A DNA stretch of 64,000 nt from Rhizorhabdus sp049889055 (GTDB lineage Bacteria; Pseudomonadota; Alphaproteobacteria; Sphingomonadales; Sphingomonadaceae). Positions 8,908 through 17,128 of this stretch are shown piece by piece. The DNA lies in assembly GCF_049889055.1 (NCBI RefSeq), contig NZ_JBLTWO010000001.1:806001-870000 (forward strand). The letters run 5' to 3'. The position numbers were made by a program, and so were the translations under genes. Positions within the stretch are counted from its first letter, which is position 1. Each line of letters begins with the position of its first letter. Under the pieces are notes generated by a model. It was not told where the DNA came from, searched no databases, and was given only the letters and a program-made list of their open reading frames with translations.

Positions 8908-10221
8908 CTAGAGCCCGGCCCCAGCGGCTCTCTCTTCATCCTTCTTGGCTTCTGCCTCGATCAGAGCTTCGAGCGCATTCGCTTGCGTGCGCCTTTCGAC
9001 TTCGCGCTTGATGGCATTGGTCTTGGAGTCGCGCAGTTCGATCCCTGCAGCGACCGAAGCGTCGACCACTCCCGCGAGCGCATCCGCTCCGCCGGTGCTG
9101 GTGTAGCCGATCGAGGTCAGTTCGCCCATTTGATCGAAGGTCGCCGCGACCGCGCGCGATCCAAAGATGCCGCTGCCATCGAAGGGGATCGTCTTTAGCG
9201 TACCGATCTGCGGCACCTTGACTGTCGCCTTCACCTTGGTCTGCTCATATGCCGCACGGGCTAGCACGGCCGCTTCAGTGTCCAGATTTCCGGGTTGGAA
9301 GTCATTCAACGGTCTCAGCTTGACATCGACCACGCCGGGCTCGCGATAGACCAGCGCCCGATATATCTTCGGGCCGCCTTCAGCGGTCGTTGTCGGTGTT
9401 GCGTCGCTCGCTGTGAGGTAAGTAGCTTCGGCTTTGAACGCGTGCACCTGGCCGAGGCCGACATCCGCGAAAGCCTTTGCCCAATCAATCCGCGGGTCGG
9501 GCTTGAACCATTTGGTCAGATCAGCCGGGGCAGGATCAGGCGGAGCAACTCTCGCTGCGGACGGGGTCCAGATCACCGGCGTGGAGTCTATCGTCAAGCC
9601 TGCGGCCGCGTCGTCGATGGCAGCTTCGGTGCGGGTGATCTGCAGGAGCAGATTCTCCGAGGGTCCCTCGTTCAGCAGCATCTGCCTGAGGCTTGCCAGG
9701 GTAGCTTCCAACATCTTCTTCTGCCGGAGCAGGGTCAGAACCTCCTCCTTGCATTGTATCGAGGGCGGGATCGATGGTTCGGCGAGTGCGGCAAAACCCG
9801 CACCCGCACTCAAAGTCGCGCCAAAGCTGGCCGCCTTGATGGCTGCGGCAACGATCTTACCGCCTTGCCCCGTCGATGCGCCGTTGAAGCTCTTGAGCGT
9901 TCCGCCCTCGTGAAACTCAAGTTTGACCTGCCTGTCCACGAACAGGTTGCCCTTTGGGTTGATCCTTATTCTGGTCCCCCGCACATAGACCGGCTTGATC
10001 TGGGTAACGGTGTCCATCGCAAAGCCCGAAAGATTGGCGCCGCCATTGGGGCAGGCGCTGATCATGTGGCTCACGGCAAGCCCTATCTTGACCTCGGGCA
10101 GGTGGTAATCGAGGGTCAGAGGGGGCTTTTGGGCGCGCTGCTCCGGATTGGCATAGGCCGGTGCTGCCAGCACCAGGCCTGCAGTCGAAAGGATCGCGAT
10201 CATGACTCTGGATTTGCCCAT
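8908..10221 (-). CDS. secreted hypothetical protein with predicted coiled coil
   Basis: A 437-residue protein whose start has a clear Sec signal peptide (MGKSRVMIAILSTAGLVLA, cleavage near AYA-NPEQ). A central helical, probably coiled-coil segment runs from about residue 160 to 205 (KEEVLTLLRQKKMLEATLAS). The rest looks like mixed beta structure, with a charged Lys/Glu-rich tail. I do not recognise a family. It is the first gene of the run with the S8 peptidase and is divergent from the Crp-type regulator over 184 nt, so that regulator may control it. It could be a substrate or surface partner of the protease. Confidence 0.75.
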   Translation of the reverse strand: MGKSRVMIAILSTAGLVLAAPAYANPEQRAQKPPLTLDYHLPEVKIGLAVSHMISACPNGGANLSGFAMDTVTQIKPVYVRGTRIRINPKGNLFVDRQVKLEFHEGGTLKSFNGASTGQGGKIVAAAIKAASFGATLSAGAGFAALAEPSIPPSIQCKEEVLTLLRQKKMLEATLASLRQMLLNEGPSENLLLQITRTEAAIDDAAAGLTIDSTPVIWTPSAARVAPPDPAPADLTKWFKPDPRIDWAKAFADVGLGQVHAFKAEATYLTASDATPTTTAEGGPKIYRALVYREPGVVDVKLRPLNDFQPGNLDTEAAVLARAAYEQTKVKATVKVPQIGTLKTIPFDGSGIFGSRAVAATFDQMGELTSIGYTSTGGADALAGVVDASVAAGIELRDSKTNAIKREVERRTQANALEALIEAEAKKDEERAAGAGL

Positions 10222-10405
10222 TGGTGTTGCTCCCGATTATGTTACGGCATGCGTCGGACCATTCCGGGGCGATCAGCCTTGCCTAGGATCGTAGATGCCA
10301 TTGCTGAAAGAACAGAGCGCGTGATTGCCATCACGCTTTGCGCTCGATCCAAGGCTTCCACGCCTGATCTGCGTCGCCTGTTTCTCTCTGTCGCCGGAAC
10401 CGTAG

Positions 10406-11059
10406 ATGGACCGGGCTGAGCGGCTGGCCGCACTGGCATCATTTTTCGCCTGTAGTGCGGCGGAGGCGGAGAGGCTTGGCGATGCGATGGTATTCATGAC
10501 CTATCGCCATGGCCAGACACTCATCCACCAGGGGGATCTCGGCGCGAAGGTATGGATCGTGCTCGATGGGCAGGCGCAATTGCAGGTCATCGGCGGCGAT
10601 GGGCAAGTACAGTTGCTGATGTCACATGGCCCGGGCGAACTGTTCGGCGCCTTACCGCATGAGCGGGTGTTCGTCTCCGATGTCGTAGCGCGCGACAATA
10701 TCGCCGTGCTTGAAATTGCCTCGGCCAGCCTTACCCGCTTGGTCCAGGAGGAAGTACAGATCGGCAGCGGACTGGCGATGATCCTCGCGCGGCAATATCA
10801 CTCGGCGCTCGACCGGATGGCAGCACGCATCACGCTGTCTGCGACCGGTCGGGTCTGCGCTGAATTGCTTAGCACCGCAGGCGATGGGGATGTAATCGCT
10901 CCGCCGCCCGTGGTGGCAGCGCTCGGCCTGATGGCGCAGACCACACGCGAAACCGCCTCGCGCGCGATCAACGGCCTCATGCGCCGCGGCATCCTGCGCC
11001 GCGACGCGGACCGCCTGACAATCGTCTCGCGCAAGCTTCTCGAGGACCTTGTGATCTAG
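10406..11059 (+). CDS. Crp/Fnr-family transcriptional regulator
   Basis: A 217-residue regulator with an N-terminal cyclic-nucleotide-binding-type beta barrel (GQTLIHQGDLGAKVWIVLDG, then GPGELFGALP) and a C-terminal winged helix (MAQTTRETASRAINGLMRRG). The phosphate-binding Arg-Ser of E. coli CRP is replaced by FVSDVVARD, so cAMP binding is doubtful. No Fnr-type cysteine cluster is seen. The stop codon TAG lies inside the CTAG target duplication of the adjacent IS element. Divergent orientation to the secreted protein/protease genes and convergence with the TIR operon make it a plausible local regulator of the accessory island. Confidence 0.88.
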   Translation: MDRAERLAALASFFACSAAEAERLGDAMVFMTYRHGQTLIHQGDLGAKVWIVLDGQAQLQVIGGDGQVQLLMSHGPGELFGALPHERVFVSDVVARDNIAVLEIASASLTRLVQEEVQIGSGLAMILARQYHSALDRMAARITLSATGRVCAELLSTAGDGDVIAPPPVVAALGLMAQTTRETASRAINGLMRRGILRRDADRLTIVSRKLLEDLVI

Positions 11060-11071
11060 CAGGCTGCTGAA
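11056..11071. repeat. left end of the IS element: CTAG duplication plus 12-bp inverted repeat
   Basis: CTAG (11056-11059) is followed by CAGGCTGCTGAA, which is exactly the reverse complement of the right end. CTAG at 11056 includes the Crp-gene stop codon. Confidence 0.9.
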
Positions 11072-12369
11072 TAACTCACAATTCCGCCGGATTTTGGATG
11101 ATTGCCTCGTCGGTCGGTTGGTTTTTCCTCGTCAAACCTCCGGATGATCGGGTTTGCGCTGGCGGCTGGCGGCTGGCGGTGATCCTTGGTCCGGTCAGGT
11201 GGGCTGGGTGATCAGTTTGGGTATTCGGATGAGGTTGTAGGCGATCATACGGAAGGTGAAGGCGGCGTCGGCGCGGGCGATGCCGCGGACCTTGAGCTTG
11301 GCGATGCCGCCGATGGTCTTGGCCCAGCCGAATGCCTCTTCGATCGTTTCCTGATCCGCTGGCTGATCTCGTATCCGCCATGGCGGGTAGTGCGCCCATC
11401 GACGGCGGTCTTGCGGACCTTGCCGAGCTTGCTGACGCTGCCGTTGATCGCGATGTGCGGGGTGATCCTTCGTGCCTTGAGTTCGGTCACGAAGGGCGCT
11501 GCGTCGAACAGATTGTCAGCACCCAAGGTCACGCGCTTGCCGGGCCTGCGGCTGCGCTCGATCATGACCAGCGCCGCCTCGCGTTCCGCCGTGCCGGTAG
11601 CATGGGTGAGTGTGGCATCGACGATCAGGCCGTTTCGGTTCTCCATCAGCGCATGGCCAAGATAGGCAAGCTTGCTCTCCTGCCCGTTGGCCTTCCTGAA
11701 CAGCCGGGCGTCGGGATCGGTGGTCGAGGCATGGGTCTCGTTCGAGCGCTTCTCCTTATGGAAGTTGCGCTCCGCGTTCCTGCCCGGTCCCGGCGGATCG
11801 CCCGAACCGTCCTTGGGGCGGAAGCTCTTCATCGAGGCCCAGGCTTCGAGCAGCGTACCATCGACCGAGAAGTGATCGGTCGACAAGAGCCGCTTGACCT
11901 GGCCAAGCTCCATCAGCGTGCCCAGGAACTCGCGCGCGACATCGGCTTCGAGCAGCCGGTCGCGGTTCTTGGAAAAGGTCGAGGCATCCCACACGGCTGC
12001 GTCCATCTCCAGCCCGACGAACCAGCGAAACAACAGGTTGTAGTCGATCTGCTCCATCAGCTGGCGCTCGGAACGCACCGAGAAGAACGCCTGCAGCAGC
12101 GTCGCCTTGAGCAACTGTTCGGGCGGAATCGAGGGACGCGCCGTGTGCGAATAGAGGCCGGCCAACCGCCCCGAAAGTCGCTCCAGAACCTCCTCGACCA
12201 GCGCCCGGATCGCCCGCAACGGATGGTCCGCCGCGATACGGTCCTCCAGCCGAACATAGGAAAACAGCCCCGCCGCCCGATTGTCTGTCCCGCCCATCAC
12301 AAACCTCCGCTGGCCACCGCCAACAGAATCGGTCAGGCACCCGCCTGTCGAGCGTTTTTCAGCAGCCTG
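11060..12369 (-). mobile_element. IS5-family insertion sequence, 1310 bp
   Basis: The element is bounded by perfect 12-bp terminal inverted repeats, CAGGCTGCTGAA and TTCAGCAGCCTG, and by CTAG direct repeats at 11056-11059 and 12370-12373. CTAG-type four-base duplications occur in the IS5 group of the IS5 family. A single transposase gene on the minus strand fills it. The cargo is only the transposase, whose frame is broken by one base. Near-perfect ends and an intact duplication imply a fairly recent insertion. The element separates the Crp regulator from the TPR/SLOG-like gene that must formerly have abutted it. Confidence 0.92.
11195..12300 (-). pseudogene. IS5-family transposase, frameshifted near the 3' end
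   Basis: From ATG 12300 the frame gives a typical IS5-family DDE transposase with an N-terminal DUF772-type region (IRALVEEVLERLSGRLAGLY), the first Asp in STDHFSVDGTLLEAW and the second in LGADNLFDAAPF. Near 11344-11346 one base appears to be missing. The original frame then runs into arginine/serine-rich nonsense, while the next frame reads IEEAFGWAKTIGGIAKLKV and ends FRMIAYNLIRIPKLITQPT at 11195. The catalytic Glu (in RIEEAFGWAK) is therefore separated from the rest. Restoring one base would give 368 codons. I see no classical slippery heptamer, so decay is likelier than programmed frameshifting. Confidence 0.88.
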
Positions 12370-12373
12370 CTAG
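12358..12373. repeat. right end of the IS element: 12-bp inverted repeat plus CTAG duplication
   Basis: TTCAGCAGCCTG at 12358-12369 is followed by CTAG at 12370-12373, the partner of the left-hand duplication. The reverse complement of 12370-12372 is the stop codon of the minus-strand TPR/SLOG-like gene. Confidence 0.9.
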
Positions 12374-13809
12374 GCCTTGAAGACGCTCCAGACCGGCTCG
12401 AGGCCAGATGGCAGGAGCAGTTCGCCCAGTTCCTCGACGGGGCTCGACCACCCCGCAGAGAGCAGCGCCATCGCCGTCGCGTCGTCGCTCACCACTGTCG
12501 TCGGGACGGCAACGGCGGCCAATGCTGCGGCCCGCTGCAACAGCGCCGCCGGCGGGGCGTCGGTATCGCAGGGGGTGACCACGAGCGCGACCCCCACGCC
12601 AGTCTTCGCGCCAGAAAGTTCGCGCGCCCATTTACCCGCCACCAGCAGATCTTCATGCGCCGACCAGTCGCCATCACCCGCCCAGACCAAGGTTTTGAGG
12701 CTCCGACAGGTGGGCGCAGGTTCCGAACGGCGGCCGCGCTTGCCTTCTATGATCGTCAGCGTTCGGCCCGCATCGCGCCATCCCGCCAACTGCGGGCGCA
12801 AGCGTTCCCCCGCCCCTACCACGGTGACAGCGCAGGCCTGGCTGGCCAGCGCCGCAGCATTGCGCAGCGCGCGGCCCATTGCCACCCGATCGGCATAGTC
12901 GACCGCGAGCGGCAGCGAGGGATCGTCCAGACCATAGACAGTTGTGCTGGTCGCCTGCGCCAATGCGGAATCGAAGCGCAGCAGCCAGTGATCACCGAAA
13001 GCAGCGACCGAGATCTGGCGGAACTGGTCGACCGGGTAGGGCAGAACAACGTGCAGTTCCGCAGCAGGGCATTCGGAATCGCGCCAGGCGATGAAGGCCT
13101 CGGCAAACAGCAGGTCGGCCCCGGCGGCCAACGCGCCATAGGCAAAACCCGGCCGTTCCCCAGCGATCCACCGCGCCAGCGCTTGCCGGACGTCCATCGC
13201 GTTGGCAGCGAGCCCGACGATGCCGCTGAAATGGACGCTGGGCGGCGGACGATGGACATCGAGCCAGCCCGCATTCCAGCCCTTCTCGGCGGCGATCAGC
13301 ACGAATTGCCCAATGGTGGCCGCATGATCCTCCCATGCGTGCGGCTGAAGCGCGATCGCCTTACTCAGGGCCACACGCGCCTCGACTTCGCGGTCGAGCA
13401 GCAGCAGCGCCTCGGCCCGGGTCGCCTCGCGCCAATAGGGGGTTTCGCCCTCACCCGGGTCGGCTTCTATCAGCTTGAGTACATCTGCGGCGAAGCGCCG
13501 CGCCTGCGCAGGCTTGCCGGCGAACAGCGAGAGCGAAGCGGCGTTGACGAGCGGATAGCTGGACCCGTTAAGGCGTGCGGCGTTGGCATAAAGTTGCGCC
13601 GACTGAGCGAACAACCTCGTCCGTTCCGCTCTCGTCCTCGCACGCTTGGCCCCATCCTTGATGAGCCGCGCCTGCAAGGTCAGCGCGCGCGGATCACTGT
13701 CGGAGTCCAGCAAACCATGTTGCGCCATCAACGCCCATGCCCGCTCCGACGATCCGGAACGGGCGAGACGCAGTATCTCCGTATGGGGGGTCAGCAAAGG
13801 GGTGGGCAT
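12370..13809 (-). CDS. TPR protein with SLOG-like (YpsA/DprA-type) Rossmann domain
   Basis: A 479-residue protein. Residues 1-165 are helical repeats of TPR / TRAFs-binding (DUF4071-like) type, with YWREATRAEALLLLDREVEA and ARVALSKAIALQP as clear TPR helices. Around residues 225-330 the pattern GALAAGADLLFAEAF, then AELHVVLPYPVDQF, then HWLLRFDSAL, resembles SLOG-superfamily nucleotide-ligand sensors (compare DprA: GxARGID..AH....TIAVL..YP). The last 130 residues are not assigned. The stop codon lies within the right-hand IS duplication. It is third in an operon after the TIR gene (8-nt gap to the middle gene). The SLOG assignment is my pattern-level inference and needs a profile search. Confidence 0.72.
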   Translation of the reverse strand: MPTPLLTPHTEILRLARSGSSERAWALMAQHGLLDSDSDPRALTLQARLIKDGAKRARTRAERTRLFAQSAQLYANAARLNGSSYPLVNAASLSLFAGKPAQARRFAADVLKLIEADPGEGETPYWREATRAEALLLLDREVEARVALSKAIALQPHAWEDHAATIGQFVLIAAEKGWNAGWLDVHRPPPSVHFSGIVGLAANAMDVRQALARWIAGERPGFAYGALAAGADLLFAEAFIAWRDSECPAAELHVVLPYPVDQFRQISVAAFGDHWLLRFDSALAQATSTTVYGLDDPSLPLAVDYADRVAMGRALRNAAALASQACAVTVVGAGERLRPQLAGWRDAGRTLTIIEGKRGRRSEPAPTCRSLKTLVWAGDGDWSAHEDLLVAGKWARELSGAKTGVGVALVVTPCDTDAPPAALLQRAAALAAVAVPTTVVSDDATAMALLSAGWSSPVEELGELLLPSGLEPVWSVFKA

Positions 13810-13816
13810 CCTTTGA

Positions 13817-14485
13817 TCAGGTGATTTCGATCATGCTCGAACCGCCACGCGGGTGAATGCCGCCATGGCCGAGCAGCCCAAAAATGGACGCCGCAGGCAC
13901 GCTCACAGATCGCTGATGCGGAGGCTTGAGTACCGGCGATCTGCCATCATCGGAGTCGACGAAGTCGAATACGATCGGGAAGCGCGTCATCGTGGGAGCG
14001 CCGGCCGATGTGCCAAGTTCGCTCGAGACTCTGGCATCATTGACCTCGAACGAACAGACGGTGGGAAAGCGACGCCCCGGCAGTGAGTGACGCTCGACAT
14101 TGCTTATGATCGAGGCTTTTGGTCTGCCCCTGACATCCAGATCGCGCACGATGTCCTCGCCGAAATATGTCGTGCTATTGTGTGACCGACCAGCCGCGCC
14201 CTCATCGCGCGTAGCGGCATCATGGTAGTGATCACCGATGATCGCCACGAATACCAGACTTGGCTGCGCCTTGACGAAGGCCATATCGATTCCACCGGCC
14301 CGATGCGATAGCGGGGCGGCATTCCAATCCTTTTCTACATTGCCCAGCTCGATGTCCTGCCAGGCTTGCTTCCGGTTGCCGGAAGATGGTCGCTTGAAAA
14401 CCGCCCTCACCTCCGCGTAACCGTCGTTACCGTTGCCGAGCATGAACATGAATATGTTCTGGTGCTCCCCGTCGGTATTGCTCAT
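13817..14485 (-). CDS. hypothetical protein in the TIR operon
   Basis: A 222-residue protein of unknown family. ATG 14485 is chosen because GGAGGA, inside the end of the upstream TIR gene, is placed correctly; a GTG one codon earlier is possible. It has no signal peptide or membrane helix. Distinct stretches are FMFMLGNGNDGYAEVRAVF, SLVFVAIIGDHYHDAA, FPIVFDFVDSDDGRSPVL and a Gly-rich C-terminal GLLGHGGIHPRGGSS. It starts three bases after the TIR stop and ends 7 nt before the TPR/SLOG-like gene, so all three are surely translated from one message. The role is unknown. Confidence 0.72.
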   Translation of the reverse strand: MSNTDGEHQNIFMFMLGNGNDGYAEVRAVFKRPSSGNRKQAWQDIELGNVEKDWNAAPLSHRAGGIDMAFVKAQPSLVFVAIIGDHYHDAATRDEGAAGRSHNSTTYFGEDIVRDLDVRGRPKASIISNVERHSLPGRRFPTVCSFEVNDARVSSELGTSAGAPTMTRFPIVFDFVDSDDGRSPVLKPPHQRSVSVPAASIFGLLGHGGIHPRGGSSMIEIT

Positions 14486-14488
14486 CAC

Positions 14489-16027
14489 TCATTCCTCCAG
14501 CCGCTTGCGAAAGTCCTCTAAGCTTGACCGCCATTCCGCGCGCTCGGGATCGAGCCGCGTCAAATCCTCGGCGATTCCGAGCGCCATGGTCAGCATCGAG
14601 CGGCGCAGCGACACGGGCTCGAAGCCTGCGAGATAGCCGTAGATCTCCATCCGCTGCGCCCTGATCTTGCGGTTGTCCGGATTGAGTTCGGTCAGCCGGT
14701 CGGTCAGGCGCAGCGCCTCTTGGCGCACCTTACGTGCCTCATCGCGACGGCCCGACTGCTCCAGCGCGACGCTCTGCCACATCAGATTGAACACCAGATC
14801 ATAGGGCGCACGCGAAGCAACCTTGTCCTCGCTCGCTAGCCGCTTGCCCAGCTCAACCGCGATGCGGCACTTGTCGAGCGTCTGGTCCTCCACGCTCTTG
14901 CCCAGCGCGTCGATCGCGCACAGATTGCCCGCGACCAGCGCCGTGGTGCGACGCCATTCGGAATTGGTGCTTTCCCATGCCTGCAGATCGGAGAGCAATG
15001 CCCAGCTCCCGCGAAGTTGGGCCGCGGCCCGTGCGCCATCCCCTTTTGCATCGGAGAGAACCGCGAGCCGATTAAGGCTGAGGGCATGATCGAACCGGCG
15101 CTCGGGATCGCGCGGCGCCGCGCTGAGCAAGCTCAGCGTCGTTCGTGCCCGTTCGTCGAGATTGCGCTGCGCCAAAGCAAAGTTCTGGCGGAACATCGCA
15201 TCTTCGCCCAGCCTGCCAATCACCCGTGCACGCCGCTCCAGACTGTCGGGGGAAAGCGAGGCCAGACTTTGCTGACTCTCATAATAGGCAAGCGCGCGCT
15301 GGTTCACGCGGGTCATCACCGCAACGCCGGCCGCACCGTCGAGATCTTCGCGCAAATCGGTCAGCATATACTCGATTAGTCCTTCAGCCTCGGCCTGCTG
15401 CCGCTGCGCTTCGCTGCGCGCCTCATGAGCGATCACTGTCATCGCAGCCATGGCTAGCGCAATCACGGCGACCAGCCCCGTGACAGCCATCACGCGTAGC
15501 ATCTGTCTTTGGTTGTCGCGCTGCACCAGCGTGTCGAGCGGCACACCGACAATGCCGGCCACCAGTTTGAGAAAGCCGAGTCGATAGCCATCCCCATCCT
15601 TGCGCAGATCCGCAGCCAGCGGCTCGCCGCCGTCATGCAGCAGCACGGGGAAGGATTCGGCGGGCTCTCCGACTAGCAGTGCTGCCAGTATCGGGCGGTC
15701 GGGATGCAGTTTGCGGAAGAGCGCAATCTCACTCGCGACCCAGGGTGAGGCCTTTGCATCCGGAGAACACAGCACGATAAGCGCCCGCGAAACGGCCAGC
15801 GCCTGCTGCACACTGGCCGACAGATCGGTTGCTGCAGGCAAATCCTCTCGGTCCCGGAAGACTTTGCCGATCCCGCTGGCGGTCTTGGCCCGGCGCAGAT
15901 GACCTGGCAGGCGGTAGCTTTCGAGTTTGCGGTGAAGCCGCCGCGCGGCGGCCATGTCAGCGTGGCTGTAGCTCAGGAACGCCCCGAAAGACGGCGTGGG
16001 CCTTCTATTCGCTTCGCGTGCCTGCAC
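14489..16027 (-). CDS. membrane-anchored TIR-domain protein with C-terminal helical repeats
   Basis: A 512-residue protein. Residues 12-135 form a TIR domain: FGAFLSYSHADMAAARRLH at the start, GKVFRDREDLPAATDLS (BB-loop region) and SPWVASEIALF, in which Glu100 occupies the position of the catalytic Glu of NAD-cleaving TIRs. One transmembrane helix follows at about 178-200 (VTGLVAVIALAMAAMTVIA). The rest (about 205-512) is all-helical, including GLIEYMLTDLREDL and TPR-like repeats, and by topology would be extracytoplasmic. The start is GTG 16027. It heads a three-gene operon with an unknown protein and the SLOG-like TPR protein, an arrangement reminiscent of TIR signal-producer plus sensor systems. 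Confidence 0.88.
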   Translation of the reverse strand: MQAREANRRPTPSFGAFLSYSHADMAAARRLHRKLESYRLPGHLRRAKTASGIGKVFRDREDLPAATDLSASVQQALAVSRALIVLCSPDAKASPWVASEIALFRKLHPDRPILAALLVGEPAESFPVLLHDGGEPLAADLRKDGDGYRLGFLKLVAGIVGVPLDTLVQRDNQRQMLRVMAVTGLVAVIALAMAAMTVIAHEARSEAQRQQAEAEGLIEYMLTDLREDLDGAAGVAVMTRVNQRALAYYESQQSLASLSPDSLERRARVIGRLGEDAMFRQNFALAQRNLDERARTTLSLLSAAPRDPERRFDHALSLNRLAVLSDAKGDGARAAAQLRGSWALLSDLQAWESTNSEWRRTTALVAGNLCAIDALGKSVEDQTLDKCRIAVELGKRLASEDKVASRAPYDLVFNLMWQSVALEQSGRRDEARKVRQEALRLTDRLTELNPDNRKIRAQRMEIYGYLAGFEPVSLRRSMLTMALGIAEDLTRLDPERAEWRSSLEDFRKRLEE

Positions 16028-16177
16028 GTGCCTGCCCCCACCCGCGCGACGACGGACCCGATATGGTCAAATGGCGTGCAAATTGTAGTTCATCCATGCC
16101 TTGAAAGCTACGGGCGTCAATTCGGCACGTTTTCCTCTGCCATTCACGACGGACAAGGCGTTCTGTCTCCTTCGTAG
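16028..16177. other. non-coding junction between TIR operon and Rhs remnant
   Basis: This is the upstream region of the divergent TIR gene. Both strands contain short open frames (for example minus 16067-16306) but none shows a recognisable domain or good ribosome site. It may carry the TIR operon promoter, but I cannot point to clear -35/-10 boxes. Confidence 0.4.
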
Positions 16178-17047
16178 ACGCCGCAAGATGTCGACCGGCG
16201 CCAGTGGGGTGCGATGGATTTCCATCATTACGGGAATGACGCGCATCTGGGCGCGATCGGCAACGACGGCGCGCCGGAATATGGTTATCGAAATGCGATA
16301 GATCATCGCTACGACACGGCCTCGACCACGGCCTTCCGTTATGGATCGGCGCAGAGCTTCGTCGATTTCGATCAGAGCTACGAGATGATAAACCCGATCT
16401 CGCAGAACGGGACCAGCTCGGCCTATACCGTGCAGGCGGGCGACACGCTGCAGACCCTGGCGCTGGTCTATTGGGGCGACAGCAGCCTCTGGTATCTGAT
16501 TGCTTACGCCAAAGGGTTATCTGGCAGCGAAACCCTCGTGGCAGGGACCTCGCTGTGGGTTCCCTCGCGGGTCGCCAACGTCCACAATACTGCCTCGACC
16601 TTCAAGCCCTATGATCCGAACGAAGCGCAGGTCAACACCGACCCGCTCGCGCCCTCGCCGAAGAAGGCGAAGAAGTGCGGAGGCCTCGGAGCGGTGATCC
16701 TCGCCGCCGTCGCCGTCGCCGTGACGGCGATCGCAACCGCCGGGATCGGCGCCTTGGCGACTGGCGCTTCGTTCAGCAGCATCGCCAGCCAGGGCCTCGG
16801 CATCGCGATGGGGCTGCAGAGCAAGTTCAGCTTCAAAGAGGTGGCACTTGCCGCCATTGCGGGCGGGATCAGTGGAGGAATCGGCCAGTCTTCGCTGTTC
16901 AGTAGCCTTGGTCCGGTCGGTGGCGCGATTGCGCGGGGAACGGTCGCAAATGTGGCGACCCAGGGGATCGGTGTTGCAACCGGCCTACAGAACCGCTTCA
17001 ACTGGGCCGGTGTCGCCCCAGGCGCCGCCCCAGCTCACGACAACTGA
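16178..17047 (+). pseudogene. truncated Rhs-type protein C-terminus with LysM domain
   Basis: The frame is open from 16178, first ATG at 16214 (277 residues from there). It reads like the end of a large Rhs/YD-repeat polypeptide: LGAIGNDG then FVDFDQSYEMINP, then a LysM peptidoglycan-binding motif (SAYTVQAGDTLQTLALVYWG, about residues 68-120), then a Gly/Ala-rich hydrophobic repeat tail (AAVAVAVTAIATAGIGALAT; GLGIAMGLQSKFSFKEVALA; GIGVATGLQNRFNWAG). In intact proteins this block follows thousands of residues of YD repeats, which are absent here. The far C-terminus overlaps an IS30-type fragment on the other strand. I therefore regard it as a remnant, although a small expressed LysM protein is not excluded. 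Confidence 0.6.
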
Positions 17048-17117
17048 CGCCATGGCGAATGCCTTGGTCGATCGCTATCCGCTCGCGATAATTCAGATGA
17101 CTATATCGTGCTCCCAT
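16998..17117 (-). pseudogene. 5' fragment of an IS30-family transposase
   Basis: From ATG 17117 the minus strand reads MGARYSHLNYRERIAIDQG followed by GVSCRELGRRLGRHRPS and a stop. This is the N-terminal helix-turn-helix of IS30-type transposases (typical pattern: RYxxLxxxERxxIxxxxxxGxSxRxIAxxLGR). Nothing downstream continues the catalytic domain, because the sequence runs into the Rhs remnant. It starts 12 nt from a perfect 42-nt palindrome. Confidence 0.65.
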
Positions 17118-17128
17118 CGCTTTGCTAC

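Noticed and set aside
11340..11352. Programmed ribosomal frameshift in the transposase
   Set aside because: The bases at the junction (AGG AAA CGA TCG) do not form a classical X-XXY-YYZ heptamer in the reading frame, so simple mutation is preferred.
11332..13824. Very long open frame (830 codons) on the plus strand
   Set aside because: It crosses the IS element and runs antisense to the transposase and TPR/SLOG-like genes. Composition is Arg/Gln/Pro-rich with no domain; it is a high-GC shadow frame.
16067..16306. Short minus-strand open frame upstream of the TIR gene
   Set aside because: No recognisable domain; it overlaps the Rhs remnant in antisense and lacks a good ribosome site.
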